The position numbers and the translations under genes were made by a program. 64,000 bases of DNA from Acanthopleuribacter pedis (GTDB taxonomy: Bacteria; Acidobacteriota; Holophagae; Acanthopleuribacterales; Acanthopleuribacteraceae), in assembly GCF_017377855.1 (NCBI RefSeq), contig NZ_JAFREP010000020.1:170634-234633 (forward strand), written 5' to 3'. Positions 53,447 to 62,086 of this stretch are shown in pieces (position 1 is the stretch's first letter; each line of letters begins with the position of its first letter). The notes under the pieces were generated by a model that saw only the letters and a list, made by a program, of their open reading frames with translations, had not been told where the DNA came from and did not search any database.

Positions 53447-54952
53447 ATGAAATACGTTGTGCTTATTTTGGTGCTGATGGTGGCCGGCGCCGCCGCTTAT
53501 TTTTTCATGGTCGACCCAAGCGCGCTCGACCGACTCCAGGGCAAGGCGCCCGCGGCCGAGCCAACCACCAACAGCCAACCCGCGACGCGCGAGCCTACCC
53601 AATCGAAGCCGTCCCCGGCCAAACCAAAGGCGTCCAAAACTCCAACCTTCACCGCACCCGACAGCGAGATGGCGTGGTTTGTCAACGGTGAGCCGGTTCC
53701 CGCGGGCGGCGACCTCCAGGTGAAAGGCGACCATTGGGTGGTGACGGGCTACAAAGACGGCCGTTACAGCCATCACTCGGTGGCGGTCGGTGCCGATGCG
53801 CCGACGATCAGCCCGACCCCAAAAAGTACGTCGGCGAGCGCCGTGTGGGAAGCCTTCCAGGGCGACGGTTCTCGGCGCGGCTTGGTCGATGCGGTGGATC
53901 GCACCAGCTTGACCAAAGCCTGGGAATTGGACCTGGCCGACCGCATCAAAGCCTCGCCGGTCATTTACGGCGACCGCTTCTACATTTCCTCCAACAACCA
54001 CCTGCTCAACGCAATCGATCTCAAGCAAGGCAAACTCTTGTGGCAAGCGGAGGGCATGGGTTCCACCGTCAGCCCGGTGGCCAATGCGAGCCATGTGTTC
54101 ATGGGCAACGACGCGGGTCTGTTCAACGGGTACCTGATCAAAAACGGCAAGCAAAAAGGCGAAACCTCGCTGGAAAGCTACGCGGTCGCGCTGGCCCTGA
54201 TCTCGGAAGAAGCGTTTTTGGCGACAACCCGCGACCACCAGGTCCTTTCAATCAAAACCAAAAAAGGGTTTTTCGGCAAGCTGCCACTGCGCGTCAACTG
54301 GAAGGTCGATTTACCCGAACTGGGCGCGGCCAATGCAACCCCGGTCCTGGTTGACGGCAAAGCGATTTTCGTGACGGAAAAAAGCGGTCTGGTCGCACTG
54401 GATACGGACAGCGGCAAACGGATTTGGCCGGCATCGGCCGCCGCGGGTAAAGCCGACTTCACCGGCGACGGCGATATGTCGCTGAGCTTCGTCAACCGCG
54501 ACTTTTTCCTGACGCCCACGCCTGCGGCGGAAAACGGGGTGATCTACAGCGCGCTTGGCAAAACGTTGGTCGCCCAGAAGGTCACCGACGGCACCATCAT
54601 CTGGAAAAAAGAACTCGACAACACGCCCACCTCGTCCCTGGCCCTCGCCAACGGTCTACTTTATTTTGGCGACAACGAAGGTCGCCTGCAGGCCCGCTCC
54701 CTGATTGACGGCGCCCCGATGTTCGCGGCCAAGGTCAGTGAGCAAGCGATCTTCGCCTCGCCCGCCCTGTTCAAGGACAAATGTTTGGTCGGCACCCAGG
54801 AAGGTAACCTCCTGTTGCTGCACGCCTTCACCGGCAAACAGGTGGCCAAATCGAACGCACTCGCGGGGGCGGCCGTTAAAAGCAGCCCGGCCGTCACCAG
54901 CAACGCGGTGCTGGCGGTCAACGAAAAAGGCAAAATCGTCTGTTTCCAATAA
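53447..54952 (+). CDS. membrane-anchored PQQ-like beta-propeller protein
   Basis: 501 residues from ATG 53447, with GGAG upstream. An N-terminal membrane anchor (VVLILVLMVAGAAAYFF) is followed by a Pro/Thr/Lys-rich linker (25-70), a small domain (75-125) and a propeller built of PQQ-like repeats (about 135-501). Blade patterns include KASPVIYGDRFYISSNNHLLNAID, GLVALDTDSGKRIWP, and LLYFGDNEGRLQARSLIDG. It resembles BamB and related scaffold propellers. No PQQ-dehydrogenase residues are evident, so a structural or binding role in the envelope is likely. Confidence 0.8.
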   Translation: MKYVVLILVLMVAGAAAYFFMVDPSALDRLQGKAPAAEPTTNSQPATREPTQSKPSPAKPKASKTPTFTAPDSEMAWFVNGEPVPAGGDLQVKGDHWVVTGYKDGRYSHHSVAVGADAPTISPTPKSTSASAVWEAFQGDGSRRGLVDAVDRTSLTKAWELDLADRIKASPVIYGDRFYISSNNHLLNAIDLKQGKLLWQAEGMGSTVSPVANASHVFMGNDAGLFNGYLIKNGKQKGETSLESYAVALALISEEAFLATTRDHQVLSIKTKKGFFGKLPLRVNWKVDLPELGAANATPVLVDGKAIFVTEKSGLVALDTDSGKRIWPASAAAGKADFTGDGDMSLSFVNRDFFLTPTPAAENGVIYSALGKTLVAQKVTDGTIIWKKELDNTPTSSLALANGLLYFGDNEGRLQARSLIDGAPMFAAKVSEQAIFASPALFKDKCLVGTQEGNLLLLHAFTGKQVAKSNALAGAAVKSSPAVTSNAVLAVNEKGKIVCFQ

Positions 54953-54979
54953 GCGCGGCCTCGCCGCCCCAAGCCAACC

Positions 54980-55020
54980 CCGCCTTTCTTGCCGGCATTC
55001 GGCGCCGGCAAGAAAGGCGG
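54980..55020 (+). terminator. 17-bp hairpin after the propeller gene
   Basis: CCGCCTTTCTTGCCGGC (54980-54996) and GCCGGCAAGAAAGGCGG (55004-55020) pair perfectly around a 7-nt loop, 27 bp past the stop. No U tract, but the stem is very stable. Confidence 0.65.
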
Positions 55021-55285
55021 CTTGGTTCTTTGTCCCAATTTTTTGTGAGATCACCGACCGGCATGCGTTAAGCAGCGCGGATGTCAATCACACGGGTTTA
55101 ATGCCATACCCCCGCGGTTTCCACGACCCGAGCGGCCATTTGGCAAAAATGCGGACCGGCTCAAACTTTTTGACCCGCCGCCACGACTGAACCCATATCG
55201 CCACCCGTTCATCGGAATTTAACGTGGTTTCCAAACCGGCCGCGGGGTTTTGACCCGCCCTATTTTCACCACAAGCGAGGATCTC

Positions 55286-56386
55286 TTGATCAGTTACCTT
55301 TTAGCAGCCACGCTCCTTTTTAGCGGCGACCTTCACATCGAGACGACCGACATTTTTCAACGCATGGACGTCGACGAGATCGCCGTTCGCGAGGACGGCG
55401 CTGTTTATATTCTCAACTTTGATGAATCACGCATTCAGTACTACGACGCCGAGGGCAAACTCATCAAAAACATCGGCAAGCGGGGACAGGGTCCCGGTGA
55501 ATTCACCTTCCCCACCTACTTCCGCTTCGCCGACAACCACCTCTTCATCTACGACGAGTTAAGCGGCAAAATCAGCATCTTCGACAAAGAAGGCACCTTC
55601 CTCAAGCAAGTGACCCTGCCCGCGCGTGGTCTGCGCATGGTTCGCGGCAGTGGTGGTTGGTTCACCTGGACCACCGAACCCGGCCATGGGAAAGCGGGTC
55701 AGGTCGCATTTAGCAAAGACGAATTCGCCACGGAACAGAACGCGGCCAAACTGCCCGATGTTGTTTGGTTCAACCAAGGGCTGCGCATCAATAACAACAA
55801 CGGGGAAATCGAAGGCCAATACAGCCCGTTGTCGCTGGCACCCATGCTCGCGGTCGCCCCCGACGGCAACACCATCTACCTGGTCCCCGACCCGCGCAAA
55901 TTTGAAGTCAAGGTCATCGACGGCGCTACCGGCAAGATCACCGGCACCATTCGCAAAGACGCCAAGCCGGTTCCCTTCGATACCGAATGGGCCCAAGAGC
56001 AGTTCGCCGACTCGGCGCAATTCCTGAAACGCGAGGGGATTGGCGAAGGTAAAATCAAAAAGAACTTTCCCGACTTTTTCCCGATTATCCGTGAGATTCG
56101 CACGGATCCCAAGGGCAATTTGGTCGTCAATCGTTGGCGCGGTCGTCCCGACGACAACGATTACTCTATTACCCTGGACCGCGACGGCAACGAGGGTGAC
56201 AACCCCTACAGCTGGCGCGAACTGCAGCGCATTGCCGGGTTTGTCGGCAGCCACGGTTACGTGGTGACCTACGACGGTGACGAAGCGGGTCTGGCCCGTG
56301 TTCCGCAAGCCGAGGTCAAAGCCTTTTTGGAAGGCCACCCGATTGAGGACTGGAGCCGTTCCCGTTCGATCAGCATCTCGCGCTAA
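55286..56386 (+). CDS. 6-bladed beta-propeller exported protein
   Basis: 366 residues from TTG 55286, with GCGAGG five bases upstream; the longer frame at 55250 lacks a site. The short N-terminal hydrophobic run (ISYLLAATLLFSG) is a probable signal. NHL/6-bladed-type blades follow: IAVREDGAVYILNFDESRIQ, FRFADNHLFIYDELSGKISIF, LAVAPDGNTIYLVPD. The GKRGQGPGEFTFPT segment is typical of the 6-bladed family (GxGPGEF). Periplasmic binding or scaffold role; ligand unknown. A strong terminator follows. Confidence 0.75.
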   Translation: MISYLLAATLLFSGDLHIETTDIFQRMDVDEIAVREDGAVYILNFDESRIQYYDAEGKLIKNIGKRGQGPGEFTFPTYFRFADNHLFIYDELSGKISIFDKEGTFLKQVTLPARGLRMVRGSGGWFTWTTEPGHGKAGQVAFSKDEFATEQNAAKLPDVVWFNQGLRINNNNGEIEGQYSPLSLAPMLAVAPDGNTIYLVPDPRKFEVKVIDGATGKITGTIRKDAKPVPFDTEWAQEQFADSAQFLKREGIGEGKIKKNFPDFFPIIREIRTDPKGNLVVNRWRGRPDDNDYSITLDRDGNEGDNPYSWRELQRIAGFVGSHGYVVTYDGDEAGLARVPQAEVKAFLEGHPIEDWSRSRSISISR

Positions 56387-56441
56387 GGTGCGGCGGCGGC
56401 CGGGTCGGCCGCATTGATACAACGTAACTTTGGGTCTTCGA

Positions 56442-56480
56442 AAAGCCGTTCGTGGGAAACCACGGGCGGCTTTGTTTTTT
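56442..56480 (+). terminator. Rho-independent terminator after the 6-bladed propeller gene
   Basis: AAAGCCG-TT-CGTGG, loop GAAA, CCACG-GG-CGGCTTT (56442-56473), then GTTTTTT. A GNRA-type loop and T run make this a convincing terminator. Confidence 0.88.
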
Positions 56481-56550
56481 GGCTTTTGGATTATGGGTCG
56501 GCGCCCCCTCCGCGGCCTGCCCAAGGTGCAGCACATGTGGATGCACTTCA

Positions 56551-56582
56551 CCCGCATTGCTCACAACAGGGCGCAATGCGGG
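56551..56582. repeat. palindromic element, copy F (degenerate)
   Basis: CCCGCATTGC (56551-56560) and GCAATGCGGG (56573-56582) with TCACAACAGGGC between, flanked on the right by CTAG. A short, decayed member of the family, recognisable by the outer arm CCCGCATT and TCACAA. Confidence 0.6.
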
Positions 56583-56610
56583 CTAGCCAAACCCGATGAA
56601 GGAAAAAACC

Positions 56611-56715
56611 ATGGAACTGCAACAACGGGTGTCACCGATGCTAACCATCCGCCAACCCGCGAGCGCACGCGATCCATCGCGTGCGGTTTTCCTTTTGGGA
56701 TTGAATCTGACATAA
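56611..56715 (+). CDS. possible 34-residue small protein or leader peptide
   Basis: ATG 56611 with AAGGA seven bases upstream reads MELQQRVSPMLTIRQP, continuing to TAA at 56713. Codons 18-25 overlap a 9-bp hairpin followed by a T-rich run. It stops 25 bp before the DUF523 gene. It could be a leader peptide with attenuation or chance. Low confidence. Confidence 0.25.
   Translation: MELQQRVSPMLTIRQPASARDPSRAVFLLGLNLT
56664..56696 (+). terminator. terminator-like hairpin inside the short ORF
   Basis: CGCACGCGA (56664-56672), loop TCCA, TCGCGTGCG (56677-56685), then GTTTTCCTTTT. It lies 44 bp upstream of the DUF523 gene and could attenuate it. Confidence 0.55.
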
Positions 56716-56739
56716 TGCGCGCTGCACCTGGAGGTCCTC

Positions 56740-57237
56740 ATGCAACGGATTTTGATTTCATCCTGTTTGGTTGGCGAAAAAGTACGCCATGACGGTCGCG
56801 ATAAATTAAACGGACACCCCCACCTGATCCGCTGGCAAAACGAAGGCCGTTTGGTCCCTTTTTGCCCCGAGATCGCGGGCGGTTTGCCCATCCCCCGTCC
56901 CCCGGCCGAGATCCAGGGCGGTGACGGCGCCGCGGTGCTGCGCGGTGACGCCGTGGTTGAAACCAACGCCGGCAACAATGTCACGGCAGCCTTCGTCAGC
57001 GGTGCCGAGCAGGCCTTGGCCCTCGCCAAAAAAGAAGGGGTCACCATGGCCGTGCTCAAGGCCAAAAGCCCGTCCTGCGGGGTCGGTATGATTTACGACG
57101 GCGGTTTTAACGGCACCCAAATTCCCGGCTCCGGGGTCACCGCGACCCTGCTTGAACAAAACGGTATTCGCGTCTTCCACGAGAACCAGCTCGATGAAGC
57201 CGGAGCCTTTTTCGCCGAATTAAACGGCGAACGTTAG
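56740..57237 (+). CDS. DUF523 family protein
   Basis: 165 residues from ATG 56740, with GGAGG six bases upstream. DUF523 motifs: ILISSCLVGEKVRHDG (Cys), LVPFCPEIAGGLPIPRPPAEI, and LKAKSPSCGVGMIYDG (Cys). The conserved Cys set suggests metal or persulfide chemistry, but function is not established. Cytosolic and monocistronic. A possible leader ORF and hairpin precede it. Confidence 0.92.
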   Translation: MQRILISSCLVGEKVRHDGRDKLNGHPHLIRWQNEGRLVPFCPEIAGGLPIPRPPAEIQGGDGAAVLRGDAVVETNAGNNVTAAFVSGAEQALALAKKEGVTMAVLKAKSPSCGVGMIYDGGFNGTQIPGSGVTATLLEQNGIRVFHENQLDEAGAFFAELNGER

Positions 57238-57649
57238 GCGGCTCACCCGCCGAACGTGAATCTGACCACATTCTCCTCAAAAGAAACACATTGCATCGGC
57301 GCATCCATTAACTTGGATCGTGTTAGCAGTGAACGCGCGGAGCTTGCCCTTCAATTCGTGCCGCCTTAAAGCGTTTTTTCGCCGGAAACGCTCCTTTCCC
57401 GTTTTCTAAAAACGGGATGCTCAGCACGGATCCAAACGCGGTTCACCATCTACACCGGCGACCTTGGCATCGGCCCAGCTACCGCGCCTGTTCTGCTTCA
57501 CGCGCAACAGGCGTAAGGATTGCGGCCTAACGGCTCCGCGCCGCTTTGCACTTCCGCGGAACCGGCAACCAAGCCGCCGCACTCGGCCTCACCCGCGCTG
57601 CATGCGTTCCCGGTTCAGCCGAACCGAGCAATTTTGAGGAGTCCACATT
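57238..57649. other. intergenic region upstream of the GH114-like gene
   Basis: About 410 bp with a small hairpin near 57398-57417 (CCCGTTTTCTAAAAACGGG). No gene, riboswitch or clear promoter recognised. Confidence 0.4.
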
Positions 57650-60529
57650 ATGAATGGCTTCGCCACCCTTCCCAGGGTTTGGTCCTATCTGATCGTCACC
57701 ACCTTTTTCTTATCGTTCTCACACCCCCTTCTTGGCAAAGGCCCGTTGGCAAATATCGATGCCGACAGCAAATTCATCGTTTACTACGGGGATGACTACT
57801 ACACCCGCGACGCCGCGCACAACAAGGTTGTTAACCAAGCACTGATCAACGACTTACGCCGTTTCGACGTCGTCGTCTTACAACCCAATCAACCCAACTT
57901 CACCCCCGAAATCGTGGCCAAGCTGAAGGAATCACGCAACGGCGGCGCGGATCCCGGTGTCGCCTACGTGTTCGGTTACATCAGCATCGGCGAAGATTTC
58001 TTGGCCCTGGGCACCGCGCCCTGGGTCAGCCCTCGCCCCGAGGACAACACCGGCCCGCGGGTTTTGCGCGACGGCCGCCTGGTACCGTCCCACCCCGAGG
58101 GCGGCGGCCCCATGGCCTCGTACTACATCGACGTGGAAACGCAACGCTGGAACACCACCGATTGCGCCGCGCCCTACCTCGAAGTCGAACGCGACTGCGG
58201 CACCCGTACCTGTACCAATCCCGACCTGGTCTTGGCCACCTGCAACCCGCTGGAAGACAACGTCGCCGACCTCAACACCAACTTCCTCGGCTACATGGTT
58301 TATCCCGACGACCTTTGGTTGGAAATGCTGAAAACCATGCGCATCGGCGGCGGCGCCCCCTTCTCGGATCGCGTTACCAAAGCCGGTCTGTTACAAATCG
58401 TCGGTGACCGACCCGCGGACGCAAACCTGCTCACCGACCGCACCCAAAACTTCGGTATGGACGGCTTTTTCTTCGACACCATCGACACCGCCGGTCCCTA
58501 TCAGGACATCAACTGGTACCCCTGGACCCAGGCCGCCATGAAAACCCTCATCAAAAACATCGCCGAGGATCCCGACTTCGCGGACGACAAGATCTTCGCC
58601 AACCGCGGCGGTTTCTACTTCCAAGCCGGCCTGCAAAGCCCGGCCACCGGCGCCTTCCCCATCGATGATTCCATCGCCCCTTACATCAACGCCTTTTTGT
58701 TCGAGAGTTACCTCTACGACAGCGCACCCGGCACCAACGAAGGGCCCCTGGGCGAAAGCGAGTTCTACACGGACAACCGCTTGGTGCAGTTGCCCAAAAT
58801 CCTGGCCGAGGCGGCCCGACCCGAGGGTTTTACCGTCTTCACCCTTGAATACGATTCCGGCCGCGCCACCACATACGGTGAGGCCGTTCCCGACGCCGTC
58901 ATCGCGCAAACCCGCGCCGCCTTCGGCGCCACCACCTACCTCGCCGACGACGGCAACCTCAACACCGTCAACCTGACCATGGTGAATGCCCTGGACCAAG
59001 TGGTTGCTCAAGACACCGAGGCCCCCGTTTGGAACAGCACCGCGCGGTTGTATTTGACCGGTGACGGTGCCGTGGACGAGGCCGTCCGCGTCGGCGCCCA
59101 GGCCGCCGTCGCCGGTGATGCAGCCGGTACCGCGATCATTCGTTGGGATGTGGCTCAGGATGCCTCCCTGCCCGTTCAATACGTGCTTTATTACGGCACC
59201 GCCGACACCATCAGTACCGCCCAATCACGCGTGCTCGACGCCGCGGACATCGATCGCGGCGAGGGTTACAACCACAACCCGCGCAACGCCTTCCCCTACC
59301 AAACCACCGTTTCTGAATTGGGCGACGGTACTTGGTATTTCTGGATCCGCGCCCGCGACGCCCACGGCCACGAGGATACCAACACCAACGTGCAGCGCTT
59401 AACCCTCGGCGCCGTTCCCAGCCATCCGACGCGGCGCATCGTGCTTGACGGCGACCTGTCCGAGTGGGCCGACTTCACCGGGTTCATTGGTGACAGCGCC
59501 GACATTGACCACCCGGTCGCGGGCGCGCAAATCGACCTGCTCGACCTGCGTTTCGCCCACGACGCCGAACGCCTGTTTGTCGCCTACGAACTCGAGTCCT
59601 TCACCACCTTCAACACCTGGGGTTTCAACCTCTACCTCGATACCGACAACGACCTTTCAACCGGTTTCACCAACTACGGGAACTTCGCAATCGGCGCCGA
59701 TTACCTGGTGCAAAGCGGTAGCTTGTACCGTCGTGAAAACGAAGCTTGGGTGGCCACCGGGGCCGACGTTCAGGTCGGCACCGATCCCCACGTTGAGCTG
59801 TCGCTGCCCTTGGCCGCACTCGGCAATCCCGCCGAACTGCGCGCCGTCTTTGTGGGCAACAGCATCGCGCTGCCCAACGGCGTCGACGCAACCGATTATG
59901 TTCCCGACGGCGCCGCCGCCGCGGCCGGCGGCAACGCCTTCCAGAGCTACAGCACCGCCGCCGTCACCAACCCCGTGGCGGCAGGTGCAATCACCGTCGG
60001 CGACGGCAGCGCCGCGGACTTCGCACCGCTGACCGCCTTCCCCGAGGACGCCGACGACATCAACCTCCCCGCCGGTCAGGCTGAAAACATCGACTGGCGT
60101 TCCGTCACCACCGCCCACGATCCCAACAACCTCTACTTCCTCTACGAAGCCTATGGGTTGATTCAGGTCGATTACTTCCTGCAGGTCTTCATCGACACCG
60201 ACGGCGACCGCACCACCGGTTACTCCGGCATCAGCGACGCATTCCCGCTTGGCGCGGAATACATGATCGAAGGCCAGTGGCTGTACCGCTTCGACAGCGA
60301 CGACCAATCCCAGTGGAGCGGCGCCTGGACCTGGCTGGGCACCGTGGGTTACTCCTGGTTCAGCAACTACGGAGAAATCTTCATTCCCCGTCCCTGGATG
60401 AACAACCCGACCCGGCTCCAGATGTTCTTCAAAGGCCGCAACAACGACGGTACCGGCGTCGTCGAGGACCTCTATCCCGACCGCGCCCTGTCTCCTGAAG
60501 CCGCTCGCTTCGAATACGTGCTCGACTAA
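57650..60529 (+). CDS. exported GH114-like glycosidase with two C-terminal sugar-binding-like domains
   Basis: 959 residues from ATG 57650, with GAGGAG upstream. Signal peptide ends near LLGKG. Residues 35-440 are a TIM-barrel like GH114/TM1410 (endo-alpha-1,4-polygalactosaminidase type): YVFGYISIGED (about 107), MDGFFFDTIDTAG (about 270), and NAFLFESYLYDS (about 347), where the acids expected for catalysis sit. A fibronectin-like linker follows. Two DOMON/CBM9-like domains (about 595-760 and 790-950) contain LDGDLSEWADF and VFIDTDGDRTTGYSG. It probably degrades an exopolysaccharide; substrate unproved. A terminator follows. Confidence 0.78.
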   Translation: MNGFATLPRVWSYLIVTTFFLSFSHPLLGKGPLANIDADSKFIVYYGDDYYTRDAAHNKVVNQALINDLRRFDVVVLQPNQPNFTPEIVAKLKESRNGGADPGVAYVFGYISIGEDFLALGTAPWVSPRPEDNTGPRVLRDGRLVPSHPEGGGPMASYYIDVETQRWNTTDCAAPYLEVERDCGTRTCTNPDLVLATCNPLEDNVADLNTNFLGYMVYPDDLWLEMLKTMRIGGGAPFSDRVTKAGLLQIVGDRPADANLLTDRTQNFGMDGFFFDTIDTAGPYQDINWYPWTQAAMKTLIKNIAEDPDFADDKIFANRGGFYFQAGLQSPATGAFPIDDSIAPYINAFLFESYLYDSAPGTNEGPLGESEFYTDNRLVQLPKILAEAARPEGFTVFTLEYDSGRATTYGEAVPDAVIAQTRAAFGATTYLADDGNLNTVNLTMVNALDQVVAQDTEAPVWNSTARLYLTGDGAVDEAVRVGAQAAVAGDAAGTAIIRWDVAQDASLPVQYVLYYGTADTISTAQSRVLDAADIDRGEGYNHNPRNAFPYQTTVSELGDGTWYFWIRARDAHGHEDTNTNVQRLTLGAVPSHPTRRIVLDGDLSEWADFTGFIGDSADIDHPVAGAQIDLLDLRFAHDAERLFVAYELESFTTFNTWGFNLYLDTDNDLSTGFTNYGNFAIGADYLVQSGSLYRRENEAWVATGADVQVGTDPHVELSLPLAALGNPAELRAVFVGNSIALPNGVDATDYVPDGAAAAAGGNAFQSYSTAAVTNPVAAGAITVGDGSAADFAPLTAFPEDADDINLPAGQAENIDWRSVTTAHDPNNLYFLYEAYGLIQVDYFLQVFIDTDGDRTTGYSGISDAFPLGAEYMIEGQWLYRFDSDDQSQWSGAWTWLGTVGYSWFSNYGEIFIPRPWMNNPTRLQMFFKGRNNDGTGVVEDLYPDRALSPEAARFEYVLD

Positions 60530-60558
60530 GCGAAACACCGAGAAAAACCATCCCAACG

Positions 60559-60586
60559 GCGCCGGTCCTTACCGGCGCTTTTTTTT
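60559..60586 (+). terminator. Rho-independent terminator after the GH114-like gene
   Basis: GCGCCGG (60559-60565), loop TCCTTA, CCGGCGC (60572-60578), then eight T residues. Confidence 0.93.
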
Positions 60587-60624
60587 ATGTTAGAGTCACG
60601 GCAACACAAAGCAAGAGGTGAACC

Positions 60625-61809
60625 GTGACCCAAGCATCAGCCACCATCGATTGGGAACACTACCGTAACGAAACGCCCGCCTGCCGCGACATCCTCCATT
60701 TCAACAACGCCGGCGCGTCCTTAATGCCCGATCCCGTTCATCAAGCCGTTGTCGATCACCTCGAACTGGAGCGCACCCGCGGCGGTTACGAGGCCGCCGA
60801 CCTCACCGAAGCAGCGCACGAGGCGTTTTACCCCGTTTTCGCGCGACTGCTCGGCGCCCAACCCGAGGAAATCGCCTACGTCGAAAACGCGACCCGCGCC
60901 TGGGACATGGCCTTTTACGCCGTCCCTTGGCAAGCGGGCGACCGCATCCTCACCCACGGTGTCGCCTACGCCTCCAATTACATGGCCTTCCTCCAAGTCG
61001 CCAAACGACACCGTGTTGCCATCGACCTCGTTCCCTCTGATGAAAGCGGCCAGGTTGACGTGAACGCCATGGCCGAGCGTGTCAACGCACGCACCAAACT
61101 GATTGCGCTCACCCACATCCCATCACAGGGCGGCCTGATTAATCCCGCGGCTGATGTAGGCGCCTTGGCCCGCGACCGCGGCATCTTGTTCCTCCTCGAC
61201 GCCTGCCAATCCGCCGGCCAGCTTCCCTTAAATGTCGCGCACCTCGGTTGCCACATGTTGTCGGGCACCGGTCGCAAGTTCCTGCGCGGCCCGCGCGGCA
61301 CCGGCTTCCTTTACGTGAGCAACGCCGTCATCGACCAACTCGACCCACCCTTCATCGACCTGCACTCGGCGACCTGGACCGCCGTCGACCAATTCGTCTT
61401 CCGCGCGGGCGCACGCCGCTTCGAAAACTGGGAGAGCTACCTGGCGGGCAAAATCGGCCTCCGTCACGCCGCGGAATACGCCATGGCCATCGGTCTCGAC
61501 GCCATCCAAACCCGCAACCAATACCTGGCCGCCACCCTGCGCCGGCGGTTACGCGACATTCCCGGCGTCGCCGTCCACGACCAGGGCCGGAACCAATGCG
61601 CCATTGTCACCTTCACCAAGGCAAACGAGCCATGCCCCGAACTGGCCAAACGCCTGTTCGCCCAAAAAATCAACGTGTCGGTCAGCACCGTGCAAACCGG
61701 CCGCCTTGACTTCGCCCCGCGCGGCCTGAACACCGTCACCCGCGCCTCGGTTCACTATTACAACACCGAGGCGGAAATCGAACGTTTTTGCGAAGCAGTG
61801 GCGGACTAA
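60625..61809 (+). CDS. class V aminotransferase / cysteine desulfurase-like PLP enzyme
   Basis: 394 residues from GTG 60625, with AAGAGGTG upstream. Fold-type I PLP enzyme: FNNAGASLMPDPVH at the start, ENATRAWDMAFYA, LTHIPSQGG, LLDACQSAGQLPLNV (PLP Asp and Gln), and SGTGRKFLRGPRGTGFLYV with the Schiff-base Lys. It resembles isopenicillin N epimerase/egtE-type or selenocysteine lyase-like members. Substrate not deducible. Cytosolic. A typical cysteine desulfurase active-site Cys loop is not evident. Confidence 0.88.
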   Translation: MTQASATIDWEHYRNETPACRDILHFNNAGASLMPDPVHQAVVDHLELERTRGGYEAADLTEAAHEAFYPVFARLLGAQPEEIAYVENATRAWDMAFYAVPWQAGDRILTHGVAYASNYMAFLQVAKRHRVAIDLVPSDESGQVDVNAMAERVNARTKLIALTHIPSQGGLINPAADVGALARDRGILFLLDACQSAGQLPLNVAHLGCHMLSGTGRKFLRGPRGTGFLYVSNAVIDQLDPPFIDLHSATWTAVDQFVFRAGARRFENWESYLAGKIGLRHAAEYAMAIGLDAIQTRNQYLAATLRRRLRDIPGVAVHDQGRNQCAIVTFTKANEPCPELAKRLFAQKINVSVSTVQTGRLDFAPRGLNTVTRASVHYYNTEAEIERFCEAVAD

Positions 61810-62086
61810 ACACAAGCATTTCTCAAAAAACAACTTAAACCACGCAAGAAATAAACCACACAAAACAGACATGCTTCACAAAAAAAGAAAACAACACAAA
61901 ACACGGGTTATCCTTTAAAATACGAACCTAATCCAAACCCCTGTTAAAAACCGAATATCGCACACCCCACACCGAACGGCGTCGCCCTGTTTTGCACTTC
62001 TTCGATAACTTTGTTGCGGCACCTGCTTGGGGGGTCCTCTCTTAACGGGGCAATGGCTCATTTTTTTAAATTGTAGGTGTGTGGTT
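61810..62086. other. A/C-rich intergenic stretch
   Basis: About 275 bp; 61810-61920 is strongly A/C-rich on the plus strand (runs of AAAAAAC, CAAAACA) in clear contrast with the 60% GC surroundings. No gene seen. Confidence 0.4.

Larger units (their letters stand above)
56387..56739. other. intergenic region upstream of the DUF523 gene
   Basis: About 350 bp holding the terminator at 56442, element F at 56551 and a short ORF with an internal hairpin at 56611-56715. Confidence 0.5.
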
